From Beijerinckiaceae bacterium (GTDB lineage Bacteria > Pseudomonadota > Alphaproteobacteria > Rhizobiales > Beijerinckiaceae): DNA of 64,000 nucleotides. Under the pieces are notes generated by a model. It was not told the origin of the DNA, did no database searches, and was given only the letters and a program-made list of their open reading frames with translations. Where the stretch lies: assembly GCA_947452005.1 (NCBI GenBank), contig CANGBC010000002.1:186001-250000 (forward strand), given 5' to 3'. Both the position numbers and the translations under genes were made by a program. Shown piece after piece: positions 9,613 to 20,012 of the stretch (the stretch's first letter is position 1; each line of letters begins with the position of its first letter).

Positions 9613-12600
9613 TTACTCCCCCGCAGCAGCCACAGGCTGCGCTTGCTGTGACATGAGTTCGGCAAGTGCGCGGCGGTATTCCACCGGCATCACTTTGCGG
9701 AACTTGGATTTATACGTATCCCAATTGTCGAGGATCATTTTCGCACGGGTTGAACCCGTGTGGTGAAGATGATTGGCGATCAACTGGTGCAGACGTTCGG
9801 CATCAAAGCGCGTCATGTCGGCCATCACATCGACGCGGCCATGACCTTCGAGATCGCCACCCTGATGGTTGAGGCGCTGGTTCAGCTCCTCTTCCTCGGC
9901 GACAGGCTCAAGATCGACCATCGACATATTGCAGCGGCTTTCAAACGTGCCGTCTTCATCGAGCACATAAGCAATACCGCCCGACATGCCGGCCGCAAAA
10001 TTGCGACCCGTCTGACCGATGACGACGACAATGCCGCCCGTCATATATTCGCAACCATGGTCGCCTGTGCCCTCGACCACCGCAATAGCGCCGGAGTTAC
10101 GCACGGCAAAACGCTCACCCGCGACACCGCGGAAATAGCATTCGCCATTGATGGCACCATAGAGAACCGTATTGCCGACGATGATCGAATTTTCCGGCAC
10201 AATCTGCTTGGCTTCCTTGGGCGGAAAGACAATCAGCTTGCCGCCCGACAGACCCTTGCCAACATAGTCATTGGCTTCGCCTTCGAGTTCAAGCGTCACG
10301 CCATGCGCAACCCAGGCACCAAAGCTCTGGCCAGCCGTGCCCTTCAGCTTCACATGAATCGTGTCGTCCGGCAGGCCCTTGTGGCCATATGTCTTGGCGA
10401 TCACACCAGACAGCATCGCGCCCGTGGAGCGATTGACCGAATTGATCGGCGATTCAATCGACACTTTCTCGCGGCGCTCAATTGCGGCCTTGGCTTTTTC
10501 GATCAACGTGCGGTCGAGCACCTTGCCCAGATTATGGTCCTGATCTTCCGTCTTGAAGATCGGCAGATTGCCCGCATCCGGCTTGTGGAAGAGACGCGAG
10601 AAATCCAGACCATTGGCCTTCCAGTGATCAATCGCACGATCGCGATCAAGCATCTGCATCTGGCCCGTCATTTCGCTGAGGGTGCGATAGCCCATAGAGG
10701 CCATGATTTCGCGCACTTCTTCAGCGACGAAGAAGAAGTAATTGATGACATGCTCAGGCTGACCGACGAAGCGCTTGCGCAGAACAGGGTCCTGCGTCGC
10801 GACACCCACCGGGCATGTGTTGAGATGACACTTGCGCATCATGATGCAGCCCGCCGCAATCAACGGCGCTGTGGCAAAACCGAATTCATCTGCACCCAGA
10901 AGCGCGCCGATGATCACATCGCGACCCGTGCGCAGACCACCATCGACCTGCACGGTAATGCGCGAGCGCAGACGGTTCAGCACGAGTGTCTGATGGGTTT
11001 CGGCAAGACCGATTTCCCAAGGAGAACCCGCATGCTTGATGGAGGAGAGCGGCGAAGCGCCCGTGCCACCTTCATAGCCCGAGATCGTCACGTGATCTGA
11101 ACGACCCTTGGCGACACCTGCCGCCACTGTGCCAACGCCGACTTCAGAGACGAGCTTCACAGACACAAGCGCATCCGGATTGACGTTCTTCAGGTCGTAA
11201 ATCAGCTGCGCCAGATCTTCGATGGAATAGATGTCGTGATGAGGGGGCGGCGAAATCAGGCCGACACCCTGCGTTGAATGGCGCACTTTGGCGATCACCG
11301 CATCGACCTTATGGCCGGGCAATTGTCCGCCTTCGCCGGGCTTGGCACCCTGCGCCATTTTAATCTGCATCATGTCGGAATTGACGAGATATTCCGTCGT
11401 CACACCGAAACGGCCAGACGCCACCTGCTTGATCGCCGAGCGCATCGAATCGCCATTGGCCATCGGCTTGAAACGATCTGGCTCTTCGCCACCTTCACCC
11501 GTGTTGGAACGACCGCCAATGCGGTTCATCGCAACAGCAAGCGTAGTGTGGGCTTCGCGTGAGATCGAGCCGAAGGACATGGCGCCCGTTGCGAAACGCT
11601 TCACGATTTCTGCAGCAGACTCAACTTCCTCAAGCGGCACAGGCGTACGACCATCTTCTTCTGCACTCTTGATGCGGAAGAGACCACGGATCGTCAGCAG
11701 CTGCTCATCCTGCTCGTTGAGGATTTTAGCGAATGCGCGATATTTGTCCTGGCTGTTGCCGCGCACGGCGTGCTGCAGCAGCGAGACCGACTGCGCCGAC
11801 CAGGCATGCGCTTCGCCGCGTGTGCGGTAGGCATATTCGCCACCCACATCAAGCGAGGTGCGATAGACTGGCGAGTCACCAAAGGCGTCAGCGTGACGCT
11901 CCACAGTCTCCTGCGAGACTTCGGTGAGACCAACGCCTTCAATCGTTGTGGCCGTGCCTGCAAAGAAACGATCCACAAAAGCCTTCGACAGGCCGATGGC
12001 ATCAAAGATCTGCGCGCCGCAATAGGATTGATAGGTCGAGATGCCCATCTTCGACATGACCTTCAGCAGGCCCTTGTCGACCGACTTGATGAAGCGCTTC
12101 GTCACTTCATAAGCATCCACCTCTTCCGGGAAATCCTTGGCCATGGCGGCCAGGGTTTCAAAGGCGAGATAGGGGTTGATGGCTTCCGCACCATAGCCAG
12201 CAAGGCAAGCGAAGTGATGCACTTCGCGCGCTTCGCCTGTCTCAACCACAAGACCAACCGACGTGCGCAGACCCTTGCGGATCAAATGATGATGCACGGC
12301 TGCCGTTGCCAGCAGGGCTGGAATTGGAATGCGATCAGCACCGACCATCCGGTCCGACAGAACGATGATGTTATAGCCACCCTTGACGGCCGCTTCGGCG
12401 CGTTCGCACAGGCGATCAATCGCCGCTTCCATGCCTTCCGTGCCCTTGGCGGACTCGTAAGTGATGTCGAGCGTCTTGGTGTCGAAGGAATCTTCAAAGT
12501 GACCAATGCAGCGGATCTTTTCGAGATCGCCATTGGTCAGGATCGGCTGGCGCACTTCCAGACGCTTGCGCTTGGAGGAGCCTTCATGATCGAGCAGATT

Positions 12601-14283
12601 GGGGCGCGGGCCGATGAAGGAGACGAGGCTCATCACGGCTTCTTCGCGGATCGGATCGATCGGCGGGTTCGTCACCTGCGCGAAATTCTGCTTGAAATAA
12701 GTGTAGAGCAGCTTCGACTTGTTCGACATGGCCGAGATCGGCGTGTCGGTACCCATCGAGCCAACAGCTTCCTGACCGGTAATGCCCATCGGCGCCATCA
12801 GGATCGCGAGATCTTCCTGCGTGTAGCCGAAGGCCTGCTGGCGATCGAGCAGCGACACATCGGTTCGCGAGGCGCGCGGCTCAACGGTCTTCAGATCTTC
12901 AAGAACGATCTGCGTATTGTCGAGCCATTCCTTGTAAGGATGCGACGTTGCAAGCTGACGCTTGATCTCTTCGTCCGAGACGATGCGGCCCTGCTCCAGA
13001 TCGATGAGGAGCATCTTGCCCGGCTGCAAACGCCACTTGGTGATGATCTTCTCTTCTGGAATCGGCAGAACGCCCATTTCAGACGCCATGACGACGAGGC
13101 CATCATCGGTGACGATATAGCGCGCGGGGCGCAGACCATTTCGATCCAGCGTCGCGCCAATCTGGCGACCATCGGTAAAGGCCACAGCGGCGGGACCGTC
13201 CCATGGTTCCATCAGGGCTGCATGATATTCATAGAAGGTGCGGCGCTCTTCATCCATCAACGGATTGCCGGCCCAAGCTTCGGGGATCAGCATCATCATC
13301 GCATGCGCGAGCGAATAGCCGCCCTGCACCAGGAATTCGAGCGCATTGTCGAAGCAAGCCGTGTCCGACTGGCCTTCATAAGAAATCGGCCAGAGCTTGG
13401 TGATGTCATCACCAAACAGGTCAGACGCCACAGAGGCCTGACGCGCCGCCATCCAGTTCACATTGCCACGCAGCGTGTTGATTTCGCCGTTATGGGCAAC
13501 CATGCGGTAGGGATGAGCCAGTGACCATGTCGGGAATGTGTTGGTCGAGAAGCGCTGATGAACGAGCGAGAGCGCCGATTCCAGGCGCGCATCTTTCAGA
13601 TCCAGGAAGTAATCACCGAGCTGAGTGGCCAGCAGCATGCCCTTGTAGACGAGCGTGCGCGAGGACAGCGACACAGGATAGAAACCCTTCGTGCGCTTGT
13701 CCTTGAGATTATAAACCGTGTTCGAGATCACCTTGCGCAGCAAGAACAGCTTGCGTTCAAAGGTTTCCTGATCAGCCGTGCCCGCACCGCGACCAATGAA
13801 GATCTGCTTGTGCACGGGCTCCGTCGGCTTGACGCTTTCGCCAAGGCCTGAGGGATCGACCGGCACATCGCGCCAGCCCAGGAACGTCTGGCCTTCGTCA
13901 GCCACAACCTTCTCGACAATCGCTTCGACAATCTTGCGACCATCGGCATCGCGCGGCAGGAACAAAGCGCCGACCGCATAGTCACCTTCGGCTGGCAACG
14001 AGAAGCCAAGACGGGTGGATTCTTCACGCAGGAAGCGATCGGGAATCTGCACGAGCATGCCGCAACCATCGCCCGCTTTCGGGTCAGCGCCGACTGCGCC
14101 GCGATGATCGAGGTTCAAAAGAATCTCGAGGCCCTTGGCCACAATGTCATGCGACTTGCGATTGTGCATATTGGCGACGAAGCCAACGCCGCAGGCGTCT
14201 TTTTCATTCGAAGGATCATACAGGCCATGCGCTTCAGGCAGCGCGTGATCAATCATCGAAACGGAAGAGGGCAACTGCGACAT
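9613..14283 (-). CDS. gltB: glutamate synthase (NADPH) large subunit
   Basis: Converts glutamine and 2-oxoglutarate to two glutamates. Domain order is class II amidotransferase with catalytic Cys in KDACGVGFV (about residue 30), central domain, FMN/2-oxoglutarate synthase domain with the 3Fe-4S motif [13 protein letters not shown], and C-terminal GXGXG domain. ATG 14283 (MSQLPSS) has GGAG 8 nt upstream and leaves a short propeptide before Cys, as in the family, giving 1556 aa. ATG 14397 also has a GGAG at good spacing and would add 38 residues; the ORF extends to 14430. Lengths near 1,500-1,580 aa are usual. Confidence 0.95.
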   Translation of the reverse strand: MSQLPSSVSMIDHALPEAHGLYDPSNEKDACGVGFVANMHNRKSHDIVAKGLEILLNLDHRGAVGADPKAGDGCGMLVQIPDRFLREESTRLGFSLPAEGDYAVGALFLPRDADGRKIVEAIVEKVVADEGQTFLGWRDVPVDPSGLGESVKPTEPVHKQIFIGRGAGTADQETFERKLFLLRKVISNTVYNLKDKRTKGFYPVSLSSRTLVYKGMLLATQLGDYFLDLKDARLESALSLVHQRFSTNTFPTWSLAHPYRMVAHNGEINTLRGNVNWMAARQASVASDLFGDDITKLWPISYEGQSDTACFDNALEFLVQGGYSLAHAMMMLIPEAWAGNPLMDEERRTFYEYHAALMEPWDGPAAVAFTDGRQIGATLDRNGLRPARYIVTDDGLVVMASEMGVLPIPEEKIITKWRLQPGKMLLIDLEQGRIVSDEEIKRQLATSHPYKEWLDNTQIVLEDLKTVEPRASRTDVSLLDRQQAFGYTQEDLAILMAPMGITGQEAVGSMGTDTPISAMSNKSKLLYTYFKQNFAQVTNPPIDPIREEAVMSLVSFIGPRPNLLDHEGSSKRKRLEVRQPILTNGDLEKIRCIGHFEDSFDTKTLDITYESAKGTEGMEAAIDRLCERAEAAVKGGYNIIVLSDRMVGADRIPIPALLATAAVHHHLIRKGLRTSVGLVVETGEAREVHHFACLAGYGAEAINPYLAFETLAAMAKDFPEEVDAYEVTKRFIKSVDKGLLKVMSKMGISTYQSYCGAQIFDAIGLSKAFVDRFFAGTATTIEGVGLTEVSQETVERHADAFGDSPVYRTSLDVGGEYAYRTRGEAHAWSAQSVSLLQHAVRGNSQDKYRAFAKILNEQDEQLLTIRGLFRIKSAEEDGRTPVPLEEVESAAEIVKRFATGAMSFGSISREAHTTLAVAMNRIGGRSNTGEGGEEPDRFKPMANGDSMRSAIKQVASGRFGVTTEYLVNSDMMQIKMAQGAKPGEGGQLPGHKVDAVIAKVRHSTQGVGLISPPPHHDIYSIEDLAQLIYDLKNVNPDALVSVKLVSEVGVGTVAAGVAKGRSDHVTISGYEGGTGASPLSSIKHAGSPWEIGLAETHQTLVLNRLRSRITVQVDGGLRTGRDVIIGALLGADEFGFATAPLIAAGCIMMRKCHLNTCPVGVATQDPVLRKRFVGQPEHVINYFFFVAEEVREIMASMGYRTLSEMTGQMQMLDRDRAIDHWKANGLDFSRLFHKPDAGNLPIFKTEDQDHNLGKVLDRTLIEKAKAAIERREKVSIESPINSVNRSTGAMLSGVIAKTYGHKGLPDDTIHVKLKGTAGQSFGAWVAHGVTLELEGEANDYVGKGLSGGKLIVFPPKEAKQIVPENSIIVGNTVLYGAINGECYFRGVAGERFAVRNSGAIAVVEGTGDHGCEYMTGGIVVVIGQTGRNFAAGMSGGIAYVLDEDGTFESRCNMSMVDLEPVAEEEELNQRLNHQGGDLEGHGRVDVMADMTRFDAERLHQLIANHLHHTGSTRAKMILDNWDTYKSKFRKVMPVEYRRALAELMSQQAQPVAAAGE

Positions 14284-14430
14284 GGGGCGAACTCCAGAAA
14301 GCGAGAGAGAGGCGGCGGATGTGGCCGTGCGTTTCGAGTCACCGTTCAATCCGGTGGTCGCTGCGCCCTGCACGTCGTCCTTCGAAAATCCGCTCATTTC
14401 CCGCTCCAGATCGTGGTTACGATCAAACAA

Positions 14431-14944
14431 AAGTCGAAACCGGCGGCTGCTATGCAGCCCGGACTACCTTTAAGCCCATGCAAGAGGCGCGCCGCCGCCA
14501 AGCTGTGGCGAAGATCGGCTGTCCTTAAATGGTCAGTAAAGCTGTCCTATTAACAGGCGCGCGAACATGCCAGAATTATGGCACTCACACAAGCGATGAA
14601 AAGCCCTATCGGAAGCGTCAACTGGGCGCAGGTGGACAAGTCCTCCACAAGGGCGGCCGCAACGGCAAAATTCCCGAAAAGACAGCGCTGTGGCACGGGT
14701 TTCGGCGCAGCGTCGCCAGCCAGGGCTTGGCGGGCCCGAGGCCGTGGTTGAGGCGACCCCAGACGCCCGAGCTGACGATGCGGACGCTCCCTTTTTGCCA
14801 CAAAGACCCGACATTTCCGGTCAGGCGGCTGGGACGCGGCCCTCAAAAATTGCGCTGGCCTGGACAACGCAGGCTAAGCTGCTGATTTAAATAGAATTTT
14901 GCCGCAAGTGCGCCGTAATCCGCCAACAAGCTCCGGTTTTCTGC
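14431..14944. other. gene-poor interval upstream of gltB
   Basis: About 510 bp with no convincing gene. ORFs here (for example 14529-14885 + and 14550-14867 -) are Arg/Pro-rich, lack recognisable domains and have no good ribosome-binding sites. A small hairpin GGCTGC-TAT-GCAGCC sits at 14445-14459 and could be in the gltB leader. The interval presumably carries the divergent promoters of gltB and the following secreted-protein gene; I could not pick one with confidence. Confidence 0.5.
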
Positions 14945-14959
14945 ATGGAGATTGGGCAT

Positions 14960-15502
14960 ATGAGGATGATCCGGGCTGTCGCGGCACTTGGTGCTGCCCT
15001 GCTGACCAGCGCCGCTGAGGCCCAGTTCATCGATGACGGTTATGGCGAGCGCTGGCGCGCGCCCTCCGAGCGCTACGAGCCCTATGAGGCCCCAGACAGT
15101 TTCAGCGACCTGCGTCCACTCTCCGTGCAAGAGATCCGCGCGCTTCTGGGCCGACGCGGCTATCAAGCCCTGTCTTTTGAACGCGAGGCGGGAGATTGGG
15201 TCGTCGAAGCACGCGATCCTGAAGGCCGTCTGCTCCGCCTGATTGTTGATGCTTATGACGGACGCATTTTGCGCCGCTCTGATGTGGTCCCGCGCCCGCG
15301 CGCGCCCCAACCGCGCCCACAGCCTCGACCAGCGCCCCCGCGCGCCCAACCCGCACCCGTCGCGCCAGTCCCTGCACCAGCGCCAGCACCGCCCGCCGTG
15401 GTGCCCAGCGAGCCAGCGCCACCCCCACCCCAAGCGCAAAGCACGCCGCCACGCATCATCCCGCTTTACAATCGCCCGGGAGAGTCAAAACCGGAGCCAT
15501 AA
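14960..15502 (+). CDS. secreted PepSY-like protein with Pro/Ala-rich tail
   Basis: 180 aa from ATG 14960, which has GGAG 9 nt upstream; ATG 14945 is an alternative. It has a signal peptide (cleavage near SAAEA-QF), then a small PepSY-like alpha/beta unit (about residues 45-100) with LSVQEIRALLGRRGY and VVEARDPEGRLLRLIVDAYDG. A long Pro/Ala-rich, disordered C-terminus (about 105-180) follows. PepSY units often occur as inhibitory or binding modules in the periplasm. Function is unknown. A hairpin terminator follows at once. Confidence 0.75.
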   Translation: MRMIRAVAALGAALLTSAAEAQFIDDGYGERWRAPSERYEPYEAPDSFSDLRPLSVQEIRALLGRRGYQALSFEREAGDWVVEARDPEGRLLRLIVDAYDGRILRRSDVVPRPRAPQPRPQPRPAPPRAQPAPVAPVPAPAPAPPAVVPSEPAPPPPQAQSTPPRIIPLYNRPGESKPEP

Positions 15503-15503
15503 A

Positions 15504-15529
15504 AAAGGGCGCCCGCAAAGGCGCCCTTT
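15504..15529. terminator. bidirectional hairpin terminator
   Basis: AAAGGGCGCC / GGCGCCCTTT stem with loop CGCAAA immediately after the PepSY-like gene and 19 bp before the 3' end of the convergent hsp20 gene. It serves both. Confidence 0.85.
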
Positions 15530-15547
15530 CAGCAAAGTGGGAGAGCC

Positions 15548-16000
15548 TTAAGCGGCTTTGGCTTCCACGAGCTTTGTGCCAATCGCAATGCGGCGCGGCT
15601 TCGAGGCTTCCGGAATCTCGCGCACGAGATCCACATGCAGCAGACCATTCTGCAGCGAAGCACCCGTCACCGTGACGTGATCGGCCAGCTGGAAGCGGCG
15701 TTCAAAAGCACGCGCGGCAATGCCCTGATAAAGCACTTCGGCTTTTGCAGCATCTTCCGCGCGGACATCTTTGCCGCCTTTGATGATGAGTGTGTTTTCG
15801 CGCGTCTCAATCGTCAGGTCGTTCTCGGCAAAGCCCGCGACTGCAACGCAGATGCGATATTCATTCTCGCCCGTGCGCTCGATATTATAGGGCGGGTAGG
15901 TATTGGCCACATCCACGCCAGACACTTGGTCGAGCAAGGAAAACAAACGGTCAAAACCAACCGTCGAACGATAGAGCGGCGAGAGATCAAAGTGACGCAT
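15548..16000 (-). CDS. small heat-shock protein, Hsp20/IbpA family
   Basis: ATP-independent holdase chaperone of 150 aa. The N-terminal RHFDLSPLYRSTVGFDRLF motif is typical of proteobacterial IbpA-like class A proteins. The alpha-crystallin domain (about residues 38-130) contains the ENTLIIKG strand and FERRFQLADHV. The C-terminus holds a RRIAIG tail in the position of the I-x-I motif. The start ATG at 16000 follows AGGAGG, which is occluded in a ROSE-like hairpin, so translation is probably heat-induced. Confidence 0.92.
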   Translation of the reverse strand: MRHFDLSPLYRSTVGFDRLFSLLDQVSGVDVANTYPPYNIERTGENEYRICVAVAGFAENDLTIETRENTLIIKGGKDVRAEDAAKAEVLYQGIAARAFERRFQLADHVTVTGASLQNGLLHVDLVREIPEASKPRRIAIGTKLVEAKAA

Positions 16001-16075
16001 GACATATCCTCCTGATGAGCGATACCAATCAGCACGTCCAAGCAGTGGCCCGTGCTGATGATCAGGTGGGAATTG
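16001..16075 (-). promoter_or_regulatory. ROSE-type RNA thermometer in the hsp20 5' UTR
   Basis: On the minus strand the leader forms a stem ATCAGCACG / CGTGCTGAT (16028-16036 with 16051-16059). A start-proximal hairpin follows, in which ATC-G-CTC pairs with the Shine-Dalgarno GGAGGAT (16006-16023), leaving one unpaired G opposite the Shine-Dalgarno. A bulged G in this place is the hallmark of ROSE elements that control rhizobial small heat-shock genes. AGGAGG lies 7 nt before the ATG. Confidence 0.75.
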
Positions 16076-16160
16076 GTTTTTGGAGTTTCAAGAGGGCCGC
16101 CACAACACGCTGCATGAAATCCCCCTCCCCCTTGAGGGTGGGTGGGGTCGCGCAATGTTT

Positions 16161-16191
16161 CTGGATTGCTTCGCTGACGCTCGCAATGACG
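16161..16191. repeat. partial intergenic palindromic repeat (family A)
   Basis: CTGGATTGCTTCGC...GCTCGCAATGACG half-element, between cutA and the hsp20 leader. A degraded CCCTCCCCCTTGAGGG fragment of another repeat (family B) lies just before it at about 16121-16153. Confidence 0.7.
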
Positions 16192-16195
16192 CTGG

Positions 16196-16507
16196 CTAGC
16201 GGGTGACCTGCGTGATCCAGTCCAGATAGGATTGTGATCCGGCATCGACATCGAAGCGCAGTATTTCCGGCGTGTCGTAATCATGCACGGCGCGTATGGC
16301 GTCTTCGATCGCGCTCCAGTCAGCCACCTTGGCCTTGATGATCAGCAGATCTTCCGCCTCATCCCGCGCAACGCCCTGCCAGACGTAATGGCTGCGCGTG
16401 GGTATAGTCTGGATACAAGCCGCGAGCTGTTTCGACAGCAAAGCTTCGATGATCTTCTGCGTGGTCGCGCCCTGCGCCGTGGTGAGGATCATGCAAAAGC
16501 GGCTCAT
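16196..16507 (-). CDS. cutA: divalent-cation tolerance protein CutA
   Basis: Small trimeric ferredoxin-fold protein linked to copper tolerance; its molecular role is unsettled. 103 aa from ATG 16507 (MSRFCMILTTAQ). Family signatures are KQLAACIQTIP, the SHYVWQG strand and EDLLIIKAKV, followed by the YDTPEILRFDV strand. It is flanked on both sides by repeat half-elements and is on the same strand as hemH. Confidence 0.92.
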   Translation of the reverse strand: MSRFCMILTTAQGATTQKIIEALLSKQLAACIQTIPTRSHYVWQGVARDEAEDLLIIKAKVADWSAIEDAIRAVHDYDTPEILRFDVDAGSQSYLDWITQVTR

Positions 16508-16529
16508 CCTAACCTCCGTCACGCGAAGC

Positions 16530-16563
16530 TCTGGATTGCTTCGCTTACGCTCGCAATGACGGC
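16530..16563. repeat. partial intergenic palindromic repeat (family A)
   Basis: Half-element CTCTGGATTGCTTCGCTTACGCTCGCAATGACGG between hemH and cutA. Confidence 0.7.
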
Positions 16564-16573
16564 GTCGGGCAGG

Positions 16574-17674
16574 TTACACCCAGCCGGACAGCTCGCGCTT
16601 CACCACTGTTTCCAACACGCGCATGCCGCCTTCGCTGTCATTCAGACAATCAATGCGTGCGAATTTTTCTCCGCCTGCATGCTCAAAATATTCGGCGTTT
16701 TCGCCGCCGATTTCTTCGATGGTCTCAAGGCAATCTGCGGTAAAGCCCGGCGTGATGACGGCAATCTTCTTGATGCCTTTTTCAGGCAGCGCCTTGATCG
16801 TCTCATCCGTATAGGGCCGCAACCATTCCGCAGGCCCAAAGCGCGACTGGAATGTCGTCATGATCTTGTCAGAGCCCCAGCCAAGCTTCTCGCGCAACAG
16901 GCGCGTCGTCTTCATGCAATGGCAATGATAGGGGTCACCCTTGTCGAGATATTCGCGCGGCACGCCATGATAGGAGGCGAGCACGAGATCGGGTTCAAAA
17001 TCGAGCTTGGCCAATGATTCATGAATCGAGCCTGCCAGAGCCTCCACATAAACCGGATCATCATGCCAAGGCGGCGCGACGCGCAGAATGGGCTGCCAGC
17101 GCAGCGTCTTCAAAATATCAAAAGCCTTGTCGCAGACGGTCGCTGTGGTGGCTGCTGCATAATGGGGATAGAGCGGCACCAGCAAAATGCGCTCGCAACC
17201 TTGCGCTTGCAAAGCCTTGAGACGCGATTCCATCGACGGGTTGCCATAGCGCATCGCCCAATCCACCACGATGCGTGAGGGATCAACATCGCCAAGTCCG
17301 CCCTTTGCGACGAAGTCCGCAAGCTTTTCAGATTGCGAACGCGTGATGGTTTTTAAGGGACCTTCATTGCGCTCTTTGTTCCAGATCGTGTCGTAATCGC
17401 GACCCTTGGGACCGGGGCGCACGGTCAGGATGATGAGATTGAGAATGAGCCACCAGATGACGCGCGGCGTCTCGATCACGCGGCGGTCGGAGAGAAATTC
17501 TTTCAGGTAACGGCGCATCGACCAATAATCAGTCGCATCCGGCGTGCCGAGATTGACGATGAGGACGCCAATGCGCCCAAATGCTACTTGCGGGTGATCC
17601 TTCGGCCAAGAGGCGGGAGCCGCCGCGCCGGGCTTCATAAAATCCGCAAATGCTTTTCTGATCGTCTGCAACAT
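16574..17674 (-). CDS. hemH: ferrochelatase
   Basis: Inserts ferrous iron into protoporphyrin IX, the last step of protoheme synthesis. 366 aa from ATG 17674. The ORF-track start at 17695 is a GTG lying inside thiD. Motifs are VLIVNLGTPDATDYWSMRRYL near the N-terminus, the active-site SYHGVP with catalytic His (about residue 225), CHCMKTTRLL, and the C-terminal PGFTADCLETIEEI with the conserved Glu. It starts 11 bp after thiD and is probably cotranscribed with it. Confidence 0.95.
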   Translation of the reverse strand: MLQTIRKAFADFMKPGAAAPASWPKDHPQVAFGRIGVLIVNLGTPDATDYWSMRRYLKEFLSDRRVIETPRVIWWLILNLIILTVRPGPKGRDYDTIWNKERNEGPLKTITRSQSEKLADFVAKGGLGDVDPSRIVVDWAMRYGNPSMESRLKALQAQGCERILLVPLYPHYAAATTATVCDKAFDILKTLRWQPILRVAPPWHDDPVYVEALAGSIHESLAKLDFEPDLVLASYHGVPREYLDKGDPYHCHCMKTTRLLREKLGWGSDKIMTTFQSRFGPAEWLRPYTDETIKALPEKGIKKIAVITPGFTADCLETIEEIGGENAEYFEHAGGEKFARIDCLNDSEGGMRVLETVVKRELSGWV

Positions 17675-17685
17675 GCCATTCGCCT

Positions 17686-18492
17686 TTAACGCCACAGACC
17701 CACAAAATGGTGGACGGGACCATGCCCCTGCCCCACTTCCAGCGCGTCAGCGGCGCGCAGGGCTTGTGTGAGATAATCTTTCGACAGCTGGATCGCCTCA
17801 ACAAGCCCGAACCCCATTGCCAGATGCGCGGCAATGGCGGAGGAGAGCGTGCAGCCCGTTCCATGTGTATTCTTGGTATCTACGCGCGGGGCGGAGAAAC
17901 GGCTCACCTGACCGCCTGCAAAAAGCAGGTCCGGCGCGGTCGCGCCCGACAGGTGCCCGCCCTTGACCAGCACGGCGCGTGCGCCCTGATCGACCAGCAG
18001 GCGGGCGAGAGGCTCCAAACCTGCCTCATCGGCGGGCATTTCCACCCCCGCGAGGCGTGCCGCTTCCGGCAAATTGGGAGTGATAACGCTCGCCAAAGGA
18101 AACAGCTCAGCGCGCATCGCCTCAACCACGCCGGGTGCGCCCAGCGAATGGCCCGATGTCGCCACCAGAACCGGGTCCAGCACAATATGGGCGGGCTTGT
18201 GGGCGCGCAGGCAGGCCGCCACTGCGCTGACAATGTCGGGCGAGCCGAGCATGCCGATCTTCACCGCATCCACGCGCACATCGGCAAAGATGGCCTCAAT
18301 CTGGTTCGCGATGAAGGCGCTGTCGGGCACATGCACAGCACTGACACCCTGCGTGTTCTGAGCCGTGAGTGCAGTGATGGCCGCCATGCCATAGCAGCCG
18401 AGTGCGGAAAAAGTTTTCAGATCAGCCTGAATGCCTGCGCCACCTGAGGGATCAGAGCCAGCAATCGAGAGAACGTTTGGGATCATTTTCAC
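17686..18492 (-). CDS. thiD: hydroxymethylpyrimidine/phosphomethylpyrimidine kinase
   Basis: Phosphorylates HMP and HMP-P in thiamine synthesis or salvage. Ribokinase-fold protein of 268 aa, the normal length. The N-terminal IAGSDPSGGAGIQADLKT substrate motif and the C-terminal NTHGTGCTLSSAIAAHLA anion-hole motif with catalytic Asp region are present. It starts at ATG 18492 with a family A palindromic repeat immediately upstream. No thiamine-pyrophosphate riboswitch is apparent upstream. Confidence 0.94.
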   Translation of the reverse strand: MKMIPNVLSIAGSDPSGGAGIQADLKTFSALGCYGMAAITALTAQNTQGVSAVHVPDSAFIANQIEAIFADVRVDAVKIGMLGSPDIVSAVAACLRAHKPAHIVLDPVLVATSGHSLGAPGVVEAMRAELFPLASVITPNLPEAARLAGVEMPADEAGLEPLARLLVDQGARAVLVKGGHLSGATAPDLLFAGGQVSRFSAPRVDTKNTHGTGCTLSSAIAAHLAMGFGLVEAIQLSKDYLTQALRAADALEVGQGHGPVHHFVGLWR

Positions 18493-18499
18493 ACTCCCC

Positions 18500-18584
18500 C
18501 GTCATTGCGAGCGAAGCGAAGCAATCCAGAAGCCACGCGTGAGGCCCCTGGATTGCTTCGTCGCTGCGCGCCTCGCCATGACGA
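18500..18584. repeat. full intergenic palindromic repeat (family A)
   Basis: CGTCATTGCGAGCGAAGCGAAGCAATCCAG inverted against CTGGATTGCTTCGTCGC...ATGACG with a short spacer. It can fold into a long hairpin between the WD40 gene and thiD. Confidence 0.85.
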
Positions 18585-18588
18585 ACCC

Positions 18589-19587
18589 TTACACCGGCAG
18601 ATCAAGCAGACCCGCCGCGCCATCTTCTGCACCAAACAGCAAGCGACCACCATCCGCGCTCCAGGCGAAGCTTGAAATGGCACCCGCCTTTTCGCCTTCC
18701 GGCACAGAGCGCACGAGAATTTCAGCCGCATCGGTGATGCGGCAGATCATTACCCAACCATCATCATAACCAATGGCCACAACCAATGAGCGCGGATGAA
18801 AAGCCACGCGCGTCACTTTGGCCGGGCGCACGCCACATTCGCGCGGACCTTTGCCCATTGGCCCGTCTTTCGACTGAAACGGCCAGATGATGCAGGCTTC
18901 CGCACCTGATGTGGCCATCCAATGACCATCCGCCGACCACGAGAACGAGCGCGTCTTGGTCGGATAGCCGGTCATGCGCATGTCTTTGTGATCTTGCACA
19001 CGCCAGCCATGAAGCGCTGCTTCCTGCATGGCTGAGACAATGAACTTGCCATCCGGCGACACAGTCACATCGAGATGCGAGCCTGCCCATTTGAAGAACT
19101 CGGGCTCGGCCGCCATGTTGGGAAACCACAGCGACACGCCATTGTAATGCGACAGCGCCAGTCGATAGCCCTTGGGCATGAAAGCCAGACCACGCACCGA
19201 AGAGGGTGCGCTCATGTTTTTCACGTCGCCCTTTTCATTGCGCGAAAAAACCTGTTTGCCGGACGCCCAAGCCATCGGTCCATCGCCGCGCACGGCCAGC
19301 GCATCGATCCAGCCTTTTTCTTTCGCAATCTGCTCAACCGAGCCATCAGCAGAGGTGGCCACCACACGACCATCATCACCACCCGTGATGAGACGCGAAC
19401 CATCGCTGTGGCCAACCAGAATGACGGCATCTTCATGCGCCATAACTTTGCGGCTTTGCGTGCCGTCAAACAGAATGATCTCACCGCTCGCCAAAGCGAA
19501 GGCTGGCACATCGTCCAAAAATCCGCTTGCGACAATTTCCGAATCAGCGCTAAGCGCTGTGACATATTGGGTCATTGATTGCGACAT
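18589..19587 (-). CDS. WD40-repeat protein
   Basis: 332-aa protein without a signal peptide. Repeating units have GH-WS/D spacing, such as LVGHSDGSRLITGGDDGRVV, HLDVTVSPDGKFIVSAM, SFSWSADGHWMATSGA, RVAFHPRSLVVAIGYDDGWV and SFAWSADGGRLLFGAEDG, predicting a single seven-bladed cytosolic propeller. It follows the 139-aa gene and the COG0523 GTPase gene on the same strand with a 5-bp gap. This gene pair recurs in Rhizobiales, suggesting a role in metal allocation, but the partner is unknown. Confidence 0.85.
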   Translation of the reverse strand: MSQSMTQYVTALSADSEIVASGFLDDVPAFALASGEIILFDGTQSRKVMAHEDAVILVGHSDGSRLITGGDDGRVVATSADGSVEQIAKEKGWIDALAVRGDGPMAWASGKQVFSRNEKGDVKNMSAPSSVRGLAFMPKGYRLALSHYNGVSLWFPNMAAEPEFFKWAGSHLDVTVSPDGKFIVSAMQEAALHGWRVQDHKDMRMTGYPTKTRSFSWSADGHWMATSGAEACIIWPFQSKDGPMGKGPRECGVRPAKVTRVAFHPRSLVVAIGYDDGWVMICRITDAAEILVRSVPEGEKAGAISSFAWSADGGRLLFGAEDGAAGLLDLPV

Positions 19588-19592
19588 GACGC

Positions 19593-20012
19593 TTAAATCT
19601 CTTCCTCGAGCGCATCCTCATCAAGGACTTGCGGATAAAAACTCAAAGCGACAGAGGCCTGCAGAGCGCCCAGACAATCCATCAGATTGGCTGGCAATTC
19701 ACAGGTGAAGCTTTCTGCCTGATCATCGACCATCAGGCCGATTTCCAGCTTGAGGCGGCGCGCCATGGCGCCCGCAAAGAGATCGACATCAGCCTCAATG
19801 AAATGCCGATCAAACCAGAGCGCAAACCGCGCACAAGCTTCATCGACAATGCCATCGCCAATCTGGCTGTCGAGATCATAGGTCAGCGCGCGCAGACCTT
19901 CGCGCATTTCATCGCGGATTGGCTTGCCCAGCGCTGCTGGCAGATCGCCAGAAAAGCCACGCAGATCAACGCGCAGCAAAGCGCCAATGACAATCGCCTC
20001 GCCCGAAATCAT
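19593..20012 (-). CDS. hypothetical protein between COG0523 GTPase and WD40 genes
   Basis: 139 aa from ATG 20012, which shares its A with the TGA stop of the GTPase gene (TGATG), giving translational coupling. I do not recognise a family. The sequence looks soluble and acidic, ending in EDALEEEI, with several Leu-rich helices and only two Cys. Its fixed place in a probable three-gene operon suggests it works with the GTPase or the WD40 protein. Confidence 0.7.
   Translation of the reverse strand: MISGEAIVIGALLRVDLRGFSGDLPAALGKPIRDEMREGLRALTYDLDSQIGDGIVDEACARFALWFDRHFIEADVDLFAGAMARRLKLEIGLMVDDQAESFTCELPANLMDCLGALQASVALSFYPQVLDEDALEEEI

Noticed and set aside
9760-11100. 446-aa plus-strand ORF
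   Set aside because: Antisense to gltB; His/Arg/Ala-rich shadow translation typical of high-GC codon bias, with no domain and no ribosome-binding site.
11770-13524. 584-aa plus-strand ORF
   Set aside because: Also antisense to gltB; shadow of the strongly conserved coding strand.
14529-14885. 118-aa ORF in the gap upstream of gltB
   Set aside because: No recognisable domain, odd composition and no good ribosome-binding site; the interval is better read as promoter or leader DNA.
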